From Calidifontibacillus oryziterrae (GTDB taxonomy: Bacteria > Bacillota > Bacilli > Bacillales > Bacillaceae_J), in assembly GCF_000331575.1 (NCBI RefSeq), contig NZ_ANOK01000007.1, forward strand, positions 1 to 64,000: a stretch of 64,000 nucleotides of DNA, read 5' to 3'. This document shows, one piece after another, positions 19,404-28,439 of the stretch. Positions within the stretch are counted from its first letter, which is position 1; every line of letters starts with the position of its first letter. Made by a program: the position numbers and the translations under genes. Under the pieces are notes generated by a model. The model did no database searches. It was not told the origin of the DNA and saw only the letters and a list, made by a program, of their open reading frames with translations.

Positions 19404-21734
19404 ATGAATTCGGAATTTCTGCAGGAGCAAAAACGAGTAGACAGTGTAATGGCGACAATTAAGAAAGAAATCAACAGACTAGAAGAAGAAACTGTCAAAC
19501 GTAGGAAAGAAGTTGTTCATATTCGCAAGCACTTTTGGGATGAAATTAAGGTGAATACGGATACGTTTGATGATTACCTTGAGACCATTATTGGCCTAAG
19601 GCAAGAGGCACAAGCCCTGTCCGTAAGCCAAAGCACCCATAGACATGCATCCAAGCGCTTATCCACGTTGCGCCGAATGCAGGATGTTCCATATTTTGGC
19701 CGGATCGATTTTATTGAAGATGGAGATGCAACGCAGGAACAAATTTATATAGGTATCGCTACCCTTAGTGATAGTAGTGGTGAAAATTTCCTGATTTACG
19801 ACTGGAGGGCGCCAGTCTCGAGTGTATACTATGATTATCAGCCTGGACCAGCTAAGTATACAACACCCGGTGGTGTAATTGAGGGCATGCTTGAGAAAAA
19901 GTGGCAATATATTATCCGCAGCGGCGTTTTAGAATCCATGTTTGATACTAGTCTCACTATAGGAGACGAAATTTTGCAGCAGGTTTTGGGCAAAGGGACT
20001 GATAACCACATGCACAATATAGTAGCCACCATTCAACAGGAGCAAAATAAGATCATTCGTCATGATCGTGGACGGTTACTCATAGTACATGGTGCGGCGG
20101 GGAGTGGAAAGACATCAGCGGCCTTACAACGGATTGCTTATTTGCTTTACAAATATCGAGATAGTCTGAATGCTGATCAAATTATTCTTTTTTCACCTAA
20201 TACGATGTTCAATAGTTATGTGTCCAATGTGTTGCCGGAACTTGGCGAAGAGAATATGCAACAGGTCACATTTCAAGAATATTTAAATCATCGGCTTAAA
20301 GAGTTTCAAGTTGAAAATGCATATGAGCAATTGGAATATGTTTTAACTGCAGCGAATACCCCTTCGTATAAGTCAAGGGTTGCAAGCATCAAATTTAAAG
20401 CCTCTACTTGTTTTTTTAAGGCGATCCAATCATATAGACAGTCTCTAGAAATATCAGGAATGATATTTAAAGACATTACCTTCAGAGGAAAACCAATTGT
20501 TACTGCCCAACAGATAGCAGATACTTTTTATAGTAGCGACACCTCACTTCGCTTCCATAATAGACTTGAGAAGTTGATGGATTGGCTAACTAAGCAAATA
20601 AATGAAGCTGAAAAGACCGAACGGACAAAGCCATGGGTACAGGAGGAAATCGAGTTGCTGAGCAATGAGGATTACCATAAGGCACGTGTCTATTTAGCGA
20701 AAAAACGAGGCTTTAGAGGTGAATCGATTGCGGACTATGAGGTAGAGCCAAAAGATCTGGCTCGTTTGATTGTTCAGCGGAAATGGAAGCCATTACGAAG
20801 TAGAATTCGATCTTTTCGCTTCATCAACTTTAAGGGAATCTATAAGCAACTTTTTTCTGATCAATTAGAGATCAAACAGTGGATTGAAGGGGATATACCT
20901 GTTGAGTGGCAAGATATTTGTCAGGCGACACTGAAAACGCTAGATGAAGATAGACTTTTTTATGAGGATGCTACTCCATATTTGCTTTTGAAAGAACTAA
21001 TTCAAGGCTTTGAAACGAACAGTTCGATAAAGCACATCGTTGTTGATGAGGCACAAGATTATTCCCCTTTTCAATACGAGTTTTTGAAACGTTTGTTCCC
21101 TTCGGCAAGGATGACAGTGCTCGGAGACTTTAATCAGGCAATATTTGCTCATGCCAGCGAAATGGTGGATTTTCACACACTTACAAGTCTATATGGACGG
21201 GATGAAGCGGAAGTAATCGATTTAGCACGGAGCTACCGGTCAACGAAACCAATCATTGAATTTACACGAAGACTTGTTCCAAACGGCAATAGAATTATTC
21301 CTTTTGATCGTGACGGCGAGCTACCGAAACTAAAACAATTGTTCGATCATGCAGAACTCCACAGCTGTATTGAATCAAAAGTTGCCGATTTGCGAAATCA
21401 AGGGTTTAATAGTATTGCAATCATATGCAAATCTGCTGAGGAAAGTAGGATTGCATATGAATCCCTATCGAACATTGATGGAATTAAGCTTTTAAAAAGC
21501 AGCACAATTGAATATGAACAAGGAGTAGTTATAGTACCATCGTATTTGTCCAAAGGTATTGAATTTGATGCAGTTATTATTTATGATGCATCGGAGCATG
21601 TATATGGTAATGAGAGCCTGCGCAGAGTTTTCTATACCGCCTGCACCAGAGCGATGCATTATTTGCAGCTATACTGCGTAGGAGAACCGAGTCCATTCCT
21701 ACAAAATGTTTTGCGCGATGGATTCATCCAATAA
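19404..21734 (+). CDS. helD: RNA polymerase recycling helicase HelD
   Basis: 776 aa, close to the B. subtilis HelD length (774). N-terminal coiled-coil arm (residues 1-~90, rich in Glu/Lys/Arg) that reaches into RNA polymerase, then YFGRIDF and YDWRAPVSSVYYDY, typical of HelD. A superfamily 1 helicase core follows, with Walker A GAAGSGKTSAALQRIAYLLY, Walker B VVDEAQDYSP, GDFNQAI, and RRVFYTACTRAMHYL near the end. It releases stalled or inactive RNA polymerase from DNA and may aid rifampicin tolerance in some groups. The Met at 19404 has GAGGAG upstream. Confidence 0.9.
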   Translation: MNSEFLQEQKRVDSVMATIKKEINRLEEETVKRRKEVVHIRKHFWDEIKVNTDTFDDYLETIIGLRQEAQALSVSQSTHRHASKRLSTLRRMQDVPYFGRIDFIEDGDATQEQIYIGIATLSDSSGENFLIYDWRAPVSSVYYDYQPGPAKYTTPGGVIEGMLEKKWQYIIRSGVLESMFDTSLTIGDEILQQVLGKGTDNHMHNIVATIQQEQNKIIRHDRGRLLIVHGAAGSGKTSAALQRIAYLLYKYRDSLNADQIILFSPNTMFNSYVSNVLPELGEENMQQVTFQEYLNHRLKEFQVENAYEQLEYVLTAANTPSYKSRVASIKFKASTCFFKAIQSYRQSLEISGMIFKDITFRGKPIVTAQQIADTFYSSDTSLRFHNRLEKLMDWLTKQINEAEKTERTKPWVQEEIELLSNEDYHKARVYLAKKRGFRGESIADYEVEPKDLARLIVQRKWKPLRSRIRSFRFINFKGIYKQLFSDQLEIKQWIEGDIPVEWQDICQATLKTLDEDRLFYEDATPYLLLKELIQGFETNSSIKHIVVDEAQDYSPFQYEFLKRLFPSARMTVLGDFNQAIFAHASEMVDFHTLTSLYGRDEAEVIDLARSYRSTKPIIEFTRRLVPNGNRIIPFDRDGELPKLKQLFDHAELHSCIESKVADLRNQGFNSIAIICKSAEESRIAYESLSNIDGIKLLKSSTIEYEQGVVIVPSYLSKGIEFDAVIIYDASEHVYGNESLRRVFYTACTRAMHYLQLYCVGEPSPFLQNVLRDGFIQ

Positions 21735-21736
21735 GG

Positions 21737-21832
21737 ATGAATCCAAATGAGTTTTTTTGGAAAAACATGCACCGCCATAAAGGTCTTGAATGGACTAAAG
21801 TCCAAGCAAAACTGGAAGCTAATGCAGAATAG
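21737..21832 (+). pseudogene. remnant of DUF4256-family gene
   Basis: A 31-codon frame just after helD reads FFWKNMHRHKGLEWTKVQAK followed by LEANAE and a stop. From memory of the family this resembles an N-terminal segment of DUF4256 proteins (RFEKNMNRHKGLEWAKVQAK). The rest of the ~190-aa protein is absent. It seems to be a stump left after deletion, squeezed between helD and nhaB copy 2. Confidence 0.55.
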
Positions 21833-21844
21833 GTGAACCTTTAC

Positions 21845-23344
21845 TTACAACAAGTACATAGTTGCCAACAATCCTGTTACAGACATCACGATCGCATATG
21901 GCAGTGCCAGCTTCACCATTTCCATATAAGACAGGCGAATCAACGGCGCAAGTGCCGATGTTAACAAGAACAGGAATGCTGCCTGACCGTTTGGTGTCGC
22001 AACAGAAGGGATGTTTGTACCCATGTTGATTGCAACGGCCATCTTTTGGTAGTGGTCGAGAGCAATACCACCAGCTTCAAACGCTTTCTGTGTTTCGGAC
22101 ATATATACGGTCGCAACAAAGACGTTGTCACTAATGGCAGAAAGGACACCGTTTGCTAGAAAAAATGCAACGAGTTGATTCTGGCCTTCCATGCTTTCCA
22201 GTACCCATTGAATAATTGGCGAAAACAGATGTTGGTCATGAATAACCGCAACAATCCCAAAAAATACGACTAGTAGTGCAGTAAACGGTAGTGCTTCTTC
22301 AAACGCATGGCCGATTCGCCCTTCTTCAATAACCCCGTTGAAAGCTGTAAGTAGAATGATAATCATTAAACCTATAATACCAACTTCTGCTAGGTGCATA
22401 GCTAAAGATATAATTAGAATAATACCGACTATAGCCATAATAAGTAGACGAATACGTCCGCGAGTGTCCATCGAGGCATCTTTCGCTTTTACGTCATCCT
22501 CCATAACTTTACGGACTGACTCTGGAAGCTGATAGCCGTACCCCAATAATTTCGTGACTTCAAGGAGAATCGCTGTTAGAAAACCAACAATCATTACTGG
22601 AATTGACACAGGTGCGCTTCGTAAGAAGAATTGAACGAAGTCCCAACCCATAATAGTGCCGATCATTAAATTTTGTGGTTCACCAACTAACGTTGCTGCG
22701 CCACCCAAAGCTGTTCCTACAGCACCATGCATCATAAGATTGCGCAGAAAGCCACGAAACTGATCCAAATCTTCATGATATTTTTCATCAATTATATGGT
22801 CGTTATTAATATCATACTGTTCGTATACTTTTTCACTAGAAGCAAACTTGTGGAAGATGCTATAGAATCCTAACCCTACGGCAATAATCACCGCCGTTAC
22901 AGTTAGTGCATCTAGAAAAGCGGAAAGAATTGCACCCAATATAGAGAATAGGAGGGCAAGCACGACCTTAGATCGTACTTTCGTAAGGACTTTAGAAAAT
23001 AGGTACACAAGGCCTTCTTTCATGAAGTAAATTCCAGCAACCATGAACATTAGTAGCAGAATGACTGGAAGATTCAATTCAATTTCATGATAAATGGAAT
23101 AAGGATTAGTAAGTCCGATAATAACGGCTTCAATCGCAAGAAGTCCACCAGCAGGGAGGGGATAACATTTAAGCGCCATTGCAAGCGTAAAGATAAATTC
23201 AACAATCAACACCCATCCAGCAACAGTCTTACCAACAGTAAGCACCAAGATAGGATTCAATAGAAGAAAAGCGAGAATTGTTGTTTTGTACCAGTTCGGA
23301 GCACTACCTAGAAAATTAGCTGTAAACGCATTTCCTAAACTCAT
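21845..23344 (-). CDS. nhaB: Na+/H+ antiporter NhaB, copy 2
   Basis: About 499-506 aa, highly similar to the copy at 15261-16766 over the whole length (same [12 protein letters not shown] and [12 protein letters not shown] segments, ~85% identity by eye). Predicted to exchange Na+ and H+ at the membrane. The start is ambiguous: where copy 1 has ATG AAA CAA ATG, this one has CTG AAA CAG ATG, with GGTGG upstream better spaced for the CTG (23353) than for the ATG used here (23344); an in-frame GTG at 23365 has no ribosome site. A 15-bp tandem repeat lies upstream. Confidence 0.9.
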   Translation of the reverse strand: MSLGNAFTANFLGSAPNWYKTTILAFLLLNPILVLTVGKTVAGWVLIVEFIFTLAMALKCYPLPAGGLLAIEAVIIGLTNPYSIYHEIELNLPVILLLMFMVAGIYFMKEGLVYLFSKVLTKVRSKVVLALLFSILGAILSAFLDALTVTAVIIAVGLGFYSIFHKFASSEKVYEQYDINNDHIIDEKYHEDLDQFRGFLRNLMMHGAVGTALGGAATLVGEPQNLMIGTIMGWDFVQFFLRSAPVSIPVMIVGFLTAILLEVTKLLGYGYQLPESVRKVMEDDVKAKDASMDTRGRIRLLIMAIVGIILIISLAMHLAEVGIIGLMIIILLTAFNGVIEEGRIGHAFEEALPFTALLVVFFGIVAVIHDQHLFSPIIQWVLESMEGQNQLVAFFLANGVLSAISDNVFVATVYMSETQKAFEAGGIALDHYQKMAVAINMGTNIPSVATPNGQAAFLFLLTSALAPLIRLSYMEMVKLALPYAIVMSVTGLLATMYLL

Positions 23345-23395
23345 CTGTTTCAGTTGACACACCACCTACATGAAAAGTACGACACCTATACATTG

Positions 23396-23490
23396 CAAAA
23401 ATAAATATTGTAAAAATAAATATTGTAAAAATAAATATTGTAAAAATAAATATTGTAAAAATCGATTGTAAAAATTGATTATAAAAATTG
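23396..23490. repeat. 15-bp tandem repeat upstream of nhaB copy 2
   Basis: Unit ATAAATATTGTAAAA occurs four times without change at 23401-23460, with degenerate units on both sides (CATTGCAAAA before; ATCGATTGTAAAA, TTGATTATAAAA after). It lies 40-150 bp before the nhaB start, where its copy number could alter promoter geometry. Confidence 0.85.
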
Positions 23491-23777
23491 CAAAAAATCA
23501 CAGGTAAGTCACTTGCTGTGGTATTTTGCCACATTCCCATTTTTTTATTCAATCAGATCGAGTTATAAAAATTAGAAATTGCGATGGATGGATTAACCTA
23601 AGTAGTTCAGTTCTTCGAACGTTTCTTTTGCTTCAAATAAAATATTTGTACATGATGCTTTTTTATAAATGGTACTATTTTGGTTGGAAGTATTACTCTC
23701 TGTAATCACAATTCAAGGTTTGACATTTGAGGATTATTTAGTTAAAGTCCACATATAAAGTTAAAAGGTGAGGAACG
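23491..23777. other. intergenic between nhaB copy 2 and rlmA-like gene
   Basis: Divergent promoter region. On the minus strand at ~23597-23690 a frame reading ILFEAKETFEELNYLG then stop could be the tail of a lost gene, but it has no start. Otherwise no feature recognised. Confidence 0.4.
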
Positions 23778-24653
23778 ATGACCAATAAAGAAAAAAGTGC
23801 TGAAGTAATTCGCAAATTTGTGCATGCATTTAAATGTCCACTTTGTAATAGTTCAATGGAAGTAGTTGACTTAAAAAGCCTCGTATGCTCGAATAATCAT
23901 ACGTTTGATATAGCGAAACAAGGATATATAAACTTGATGACTCGGTCTTCAAATAGTCATTACGATAAAAATTTGTTTGAATCAAGACAAAAAATTATTA
24001 TGGAAAGTAGCTTATATTCAGTGGTACATGCGAAGATATCAGAAATCATAAAGGAGCATGTGGATGATTCTATTTATCCTATAATGATTCTGGATGCAGG
24101 ATGCGGGGAAGGTTCACATTTACAAAGGATCATCGAAGAATGCAACAATATAGCAACAATTGGAGTTGGTTTGGATATTTCAAAGGCAGGCATTTTGTTG
24201 GCAGCTAAGAAATACAAAAAGTCCATTTGGCTTGTAGGTGATTTAGCAAATTCGCCTTTAGAGGATCGGTCATTTCATGTTATTCTTAATATCCTATCGC
24301 CCTCAAATTACAAGGAGTTTAAAAGGGTTTTAGTTCCAAAAGGTCTCATAATTAAAGTTGTTCCTCGTCCAAATTATTTAGTAGAATTACGAGAAGCACT
24401 TTTTGATGATAATGAAAAGAAGGTTTATCAAAACGATGAAACGGTGGATCTTTTCAAAAAAAATTTTTATCTAAAAGATGTTTTCAACTTAAGTTATACA
24501 AGAAAGTTAGATCACGAAGAACTTGAAAATCTTGTGAAAATGTCTCCGCTCTCTTGGAATTCAGAGAAGGCAGATATAGGTGTTTTTCTGAATCGTGCTT
24601 CCTCTGAGATCACAGTAGATTTAGATATTTTAGTTGGATCGAATAATAACTAA
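23778..24653 (+). CDS. RlmA-type 23S rRNA (guanine-N1) methyltransferase
   Basis: 291 aa. N-terminal zinc ribbon (FKCPLCNSSM ... LVCSNNHTFDIAKQGYINLM, four ligands C-x2-C and C-x3-H) is the RlmA/TlrB signature. A SAM-dependent fold follows with motif I LDAGCGEGSH, then GLDISKAGI, and VPKGLIIKVVP near the active site. Family members methylate G745 or G748 of 23S rRNA helix 35, and the G748 type confers tylosin/mycinamicin tolerance; which base is modified cannot be told here. GGTGAGG lies before the ATG. Monocistronic. Confidence 0.85.
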   Translation: MTNKEKSAEVIRKFVHAFKCPLCNSSMEVVDLKSLVCSNNHTFDIAKQGYINLMTRSSNSHYDKNLFESRQKIIMESSLYSVVHAKISEIIKEHVDDSIYPIMILDAGCGEGSHLQRIIEECNNIATIGVGLDISKAGILLAAKKYKKSIWLVGDLANSPLEDRSFHVILNILSPSNYKEFKRVLVPKGLIIKVVPRPNYLVELREALFDDNEKKVYQNDETVDLFKKNFYLKDVFNLSYTRKLDHEELENLVKMSPLSWNSEKADIGVFLNRASSEITVDLDILVGSNNN

Positions 24654-24724
24654 TACTAAAAATAAAATATTCAATACAAAAAATATAATAGGCTGTATAA
24701 CAGGAGAGGGTTGTTTTTTATGAA

Positions 24725-24760
24725 CAAAGGACCCAATTCGTCTGGATCCTTTGTTTATTA
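24725..24760 (+). terminator. terminator after rlmA-like gene
   Basis: CAAAGGAcCC...GGATCCTTTG stem followed by TTTATTATATT. Confidence 0.6.
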
Positions 24761-24794
24761 TATTACAGTATTTAATTGTTTAAATGCCCCCTTA

Positions 24795-24895
24795 TATTTT
24801 CCATTCACATTAAAGGACAACTGCCATTTGAGAAAAGTAACATGTGTTGAAACTTTAGAGCTTCATATTTTCCATTCACATATAATGGACAACTG
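24795..24895. repeat. short direct repeat at histidine-kinase 3' end
   Basis: ATATTTTCCATTCACAT plus GGACAACTGC occurs at 24795-24827 and again at 24867-24895, where it encodes the kinase C-terminus (QLSIICEWKI). The outer copy, read on the same strand, continues as QLSFNVNGKYKGAFKQLN. It may be the stump of a second kinase or of the original 3' end. Confidence 0.5.
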
Positions 24896-25768
24896 CTCAT
24901 TAATTAGCTCACCAGTAATAGCACCGTTCATTTTTTCCATGAGACCTTTAACAATTGACAAGCCCAACCCAGTGCTTTTGTCAGTCCGAGATTGGTCTGC
25001 CATATAAAATCGCTCAAACATGCGGTCAACATCTTTTTCAGTTAATAAATGTGCATCATTTTTTATAATCAGTCTAACTGTTGAATTGTTTTCCTCAAGA
25101 CTGATGGCCATATTTCCATCTGAGTGTGTAATAGCATTAGAGATCAGATTCTCAATGACTCTCGTAACGGCTGATGCATCTCCGGTCATGAAAACATCGT
25201 CTTCTGGCATGTCGATGATTGGTTTCATGTTTTTCTCATTAAAACGGTCATAAAAACTCATTACTACATCTATTGTTAAATTCTTTAGATTAATTCTTTC
25301 GCTCTTAAGATGATGATCAGCAGACTCAATAACAGATAGCTCAAAAAAATCATTTAATAATGACTCCAATCTTTTGGCTCGGTTTTGGGCAATTGATAGT
25401 AATTCCATTTTTTCATCTGCTGTAACATCTTCCGATTGTGCTATTTGGATGTAACCTAAAATCGAAGTTAATGGCGTTCTCAAGTCATGAGATATATTTG
25501 CTACTGCTTGTTTATGATCATTTTCAAAACGTATTTTATTCCTGTTTTCAGCTACGTACAAATCAATTAGTTTATTGATCTCTAATCCCAGGTTTTCGAT
25601 ATCTTTATCTATAAGTGCCAAATCAACTTTTTTGTTTGTTTTTCGATTGTTATAGGATTGTAGCTGGTTGCTAATTTTTTTTATTTCTTTTTTAAAAGTA
25701 AATAAGCGGGTGAGTAAAAATGCTGTTACTAACGACATTATGATTACTAAATAAATCAAGACCATCAC
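24863..25768 (-). CDS. sensor histidine kinase of BcrAB-like cluster
   Basis: 301 aa. One or two N-terminal membrane helices (~1-22) with almost no extracellular part, a linker, a HisKA box (VANISHDLRTPLTSILGYIQ, His at ~94) and a HATPase domain with NLISNAITHS, DRMFERFYM and GLGLSIVKG. Kinases with so little sensor domain usually sense through an associated ABC transporter. It is the last gene of the minus-strand unit (regulator, ATPase, permease, kinase), 15 nt after the permease. It probably phosphorylates the OmpR-type regulator at 27550-28242. Confidence 0.88.
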   Translation of the reverse strand: MMVLIYLVIIMSLVTAFLLTRLFTFKKEIKKISNQLQSYNNRKTNKKVDLALIDKDIENLGLEINKLIDLYVAENRNKIRFENDHKQAVANISHDLRTPLTSILGYIQIAQSEDVTADEKMELLSIAQNRAKRLESLLNDFFELSVIESADHHLKSERINLKNLTIDVVMSFYDRFNEKNMKPIIDMPEDDVFMTGDASAVTRVIENLISNAITHSDGNMAISLEENNSTVRLIIKNDAHLLTEKDVDRMFERFYMADQSRTDKSTGLGLSIVKGLMEKMNGAITGELINEQLSIICEWKI

Positions 25769-25783
25769 CCGCTTATTTGTAAG

Positions 25784-26560
25784 TTATTTAATTTCTTTTC
25801 TGTTGAAAACGAACATACCACATAATGAAATGACAATTAATGATACGGACCCTATAAGAATAGCTTTTATAATCGCATCGTTCGTCATCATAACCTTGAA
25901 TACTTCTGTAAACTCAAAAAAGAATGTATTCTCATAAACCATCCTGACAATTGGAAAGGTAAAGAGTTTTTCAATCGCAAACATTATAATGGAAAGTAAA
26001 AGTGTAAATATAATAGTTTTTCCACTATCTTCTGTTACAATCGCGATTAATAATACTATCGCTGTAAAACACAAAAATTGTAATGCAAATAAACTAAACG
26101 CTCTTCCAAGATACATAAGATTAGATGCGTTCAATATTTCCCCATATCCAAATAAGCTAACCATGATGATAGCTGTTAATAATGGGATTACAATCGTAAC
26201 AAGACTAGCGCCAAGCGAAAAAACAAGATATTTTGCAATATAAATATGCGACCTTTTATTACCGCTTATCACTTGATTTTTGATCACACTGCTTTGCGAA
26301 AATTCAGTTGAGATATAAAAACCAGCCAAACTACTGACAATTAAATTAAAGAATAATGGTATTGTGAATGGGGATAAAGCGTTCAATTCACTTAATCCAG
26401 CCTGATCAAACTCAGTTCCTGTTAATTGCCACCAATCAATAATAACGAGAAAATGTAACAATCCACTTAATCCTGCTACCGTTCCGAATAATACCCAGAA
26501 TGTCTTATTTCGTTGTAATTTATACAATTCTGCCCGGATAAGGTTACTCATGGTCCACAC
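25784..26560 (-). CDS. ABC-2 type permease (BcrB/lantibiotic immunity-like)
   Basis: 258 aa, six predicted membrane helices in the pattern of ABC-2 permeases such as BcrB and LanE/LanG: an N-terminal LIRAELYKLQRNKTFWVLFG, then TEFSQSSVIKNQVISGNKRS, typical of this group. It overlaps the ATPase gene by 17 nt, so the two are translationally coupled. It likely forms a transporter with the ATPase that removes a membrane-active peptide such as bacitracin or a lantibiotic. Confidence 0.85.
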   Translation of the reverse strand: MWTMSNLIRAELYKLQRNKTFWVLFGTVAGLSGLLHFLVIIDWWQLTGTEFDQAGLSELNALSPFTIPLFFNLIVSSLAGFYISTEFSQSSVIKNQVISGNKRSHIYIAKYLVFSLGASLVTIVIPLLTAIIMVSLFGYGEILNASNLMYLGRAFSLFALQFLCFTAIVLLIAIVTEDSGKTIIFTLLLSIIMFAIEKLFTFPIVRMVYENTFFFEFTEVFKVMMTNDAIIKAILIGSVSLIVISLCGMFVFNRKEIK

Positions 26561-27467
26561 CCCCTACAAGCTTTGAAAAATAATTTTCGAGACTGTCACC
26601 AGTTTGTGAGAGATGTTCGATTATAAGACCATTGTTTGTCAAGGTACGTGAAACTTCTCGTACATCATCAAGGTAGTTGTATAGTTTTATTGTTCCATCT
26701 GCCATTACTTCAAAATTAGTTGTCGATAAATTGTTTTCCAACACTGTTGCGCCCATAGGCGGATTATCAACTTTTATTCGTAAATGTTGTCTGCATTTTT
26801 CATCAAGCTCTTTCGCTGAAAGTTCCTCCAGTAGTCTCCCTTTATGGATTATCCCGTAACATGTAGCTAATTGGTGCAATTCACTTAGGATATGACTCGA
26901 TATTAAAACGGTAAGTCCTTTTTCTTGATTCAGTTTCTTTATTAATTCCCTCAGTTCAACGATTCCCATTGGATCGAGTCCATTTGTTGGCTCGTCAAGA
27001 ATTAAGAATTCCGGATCGCTTAATAGGCTAATAGCAAGACCAAGTCTTTGCTTCATTCCAAGGGAAAAGTTTTTCACTTTTTTCTTCCCTGTATCCCTGA
27101 GTCCTACAAGCTCTAATGTATTTTTGATACAGTCTTTTCCAGGGATACCCTTTTGTAAGCGATGGACTTCTAAATTTTCATAAGCGCTCATATTTGGAAA
27201 AAGTGCAGGATTTTCGATAACGGCACCCATTCTTTTCTGTGCCTCTGTTAACTGATTCGGGCTGTCATTCCCAAATAGCTCGATTGTTCCATCTGATGGG
27301 AAGGCAAGTCCTGTTACTAAACGTAGCAATGTTGACTTGCCGGCCCCATTTTGACCAATAAATCCATAAATTTCTCCCTTTCTGATGGTTACATTAATTT
27401 TTTTTAGGGCAAAATCATTTTTATATTTTTTAGAAAGTTCTTTTGTTTTTAGAATATATTCACTCAT
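26544..27467 (-). CDS. ABC transporter ATPase (BcrA-like)
   Basis: 307 aa. Walker A GQNGAGKSTL, Q-loop region ENPALFPNMS, signature FSLGMKQRLGLA, Walker B FLILDEPTNGLDP and the H-loop SSHILSEL. The last ~90 residues (KVDNPPMGATVLENNLSTTN ... SLENYFSKLVGG) match the C-terminal extension of BcrA/lantibiotic-immunity ATPases. Energises the permease at 25784-26560. A strong GGAGG precedes the start. Confidence 0.9.
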   Translation of the reverse strand: MSEYILKTKELSKKYKNDFALKKINVTIRKGEIYGFIGQNGAGKSTLLRLVTGLAFPSDGTIELFGNDSPNQLTEAQKRMGAVIENPALFPNMSAYENLEVHRLQKGIPGKDCIKNTLELVGLRDTGKKKVKNFSLGMKQRLGLAISLLSDPEFLILDEPTNGLDPMGIVELRELIKKLNQEKGLTVLISSHILSELHQLATCYGIIHKGRLLEELSAKELDEKCRQHLRIKVDNPPMGATVLENNLSTTNFEVMADGTIKLYNYLDDVREVSRTLTNNGLIIEHLSQTGDSLENYFSKLVGGVDHE

Positions 27468-27549
27468 AATTGTTAGCCTCCTTATTCGCTTTAACCTTAG
27501 TATGCGATCTAAAACATAAGAAAGGCTTAAGATAAACCTTAAGAAAACC

Positions 27550-28242
27550 TTAAGATTTAAGACGATAGCCCATTCCCCATATGGTCTCTATATATTCTTC
27601 ATTGGGATTTGCTTTGGCAAGTTTATTTCGTAGGTTACTCATGTGAACATTAACTGTATTATCATCCCCGTAGAAAGGCTCATTCCATACACTTTCAAAA
27701 AGGTTAGATTTTGAGAAGACTTTTTGTGGAGATGACATGAGAAGAACTAATATAGCATATTCCCGGACTGTTAATGTAAGCTCTGTACCATTTGCAACAA
27801 CAGTTTTTGCATCCAAATCAATTTGAATATCCTTATGAGTCAACTGATTTCTATATGTAGCTTCATTGCTATATTTCGATCTTCTTAATAGAGAATCTAT
27901 ACGTGCAGATACTTCTTCAACATCAAATGGTTTAGAAATAAAGTCATCCGCGCCTGATCGTAAGCTATTAATTTTTGATTGTTTTGTGTTTTTTGCCGAA
28001 ATAATAATCACCGGAGTAGGCCCCCTTGAATTAATTTCTGAAAGTACTTCCTCACCCTTTAAACCTGGAAGCATAAGATCCAATAGTACCAAGTCCCACT
28101 TCTGTTTTTCTAAATAAATTAGAGCTTCTGTACCTGAATAAGCAGGCTGTGGAAAGTAGTTGCTTTTTTTAATAATTTTACATAGCAACTGATTAATATC
28201 ATTATCATCTTCAACAACTAAAACGTTTATTGGCTGTTCCAC
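27550..28242 (-). CDS. OmpR-family response regulator
   Basis: 230 aa. Receiver domain with acidic pocket VEDD, phosphoacceptor Asp in LVLLDLMLPG, Thr/Ser switch VIIISAKN and Lys in FISKPFD; then a winged-helix DNA-binding domain (LTVREYAILVLLMSSPQKVF ... NTVNVHMSNLRNKL ... IWGMGYRL). First gene of the regulator-ATPase-permease-kinase unit. It likely activates the transporter genes when the kinase senses a peptide antibiotic. Confidence 0.92.
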   Translation of the reverse strand: MEQPINVLVVEDDNDINQLLCKIIKKSNYFPQPAYSGTEALIYLEKQKWDLVLLDLMLPGLKGEEVLSEINSRGPTPVIIISAKNTKQSKINSLRSGADDFISKPFDVEEVSARIDSLLRRSKYSNEATYRNQLTHKDIQIDLDAKTVVANGTELTLTVREYAILVLLMSSPQKVFSKSNLFESVWNEPFYGDDNTVNVHMSNLRNKLAKANPNEEYIETIWGMGYRLKS

Positions 28243-28439
28243 TTATTTTCTCCCTTTCATAATTCCGGATTTATGAATTCGAATCTTAAAATTTGTTTAA
28301 ATTATAATATTGGAAGTAGTACACAAAATACCATACGTGGTATTATAAACCTTATGAAATAACAAAATATTAAAATTATTAGAAAGTATTATGAGCTATG
28401 TTTGACCAAATATAAAAATAAAATAGGTGTGATTATAAA

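Noticed and set aside
23396-23490. Possible CRISPR array
   Set aside because: The 15-bp units are contiguous with no unique spacers; it is a simple tandem repeat. The same applies to the 39-bp and 42-bp arrays.
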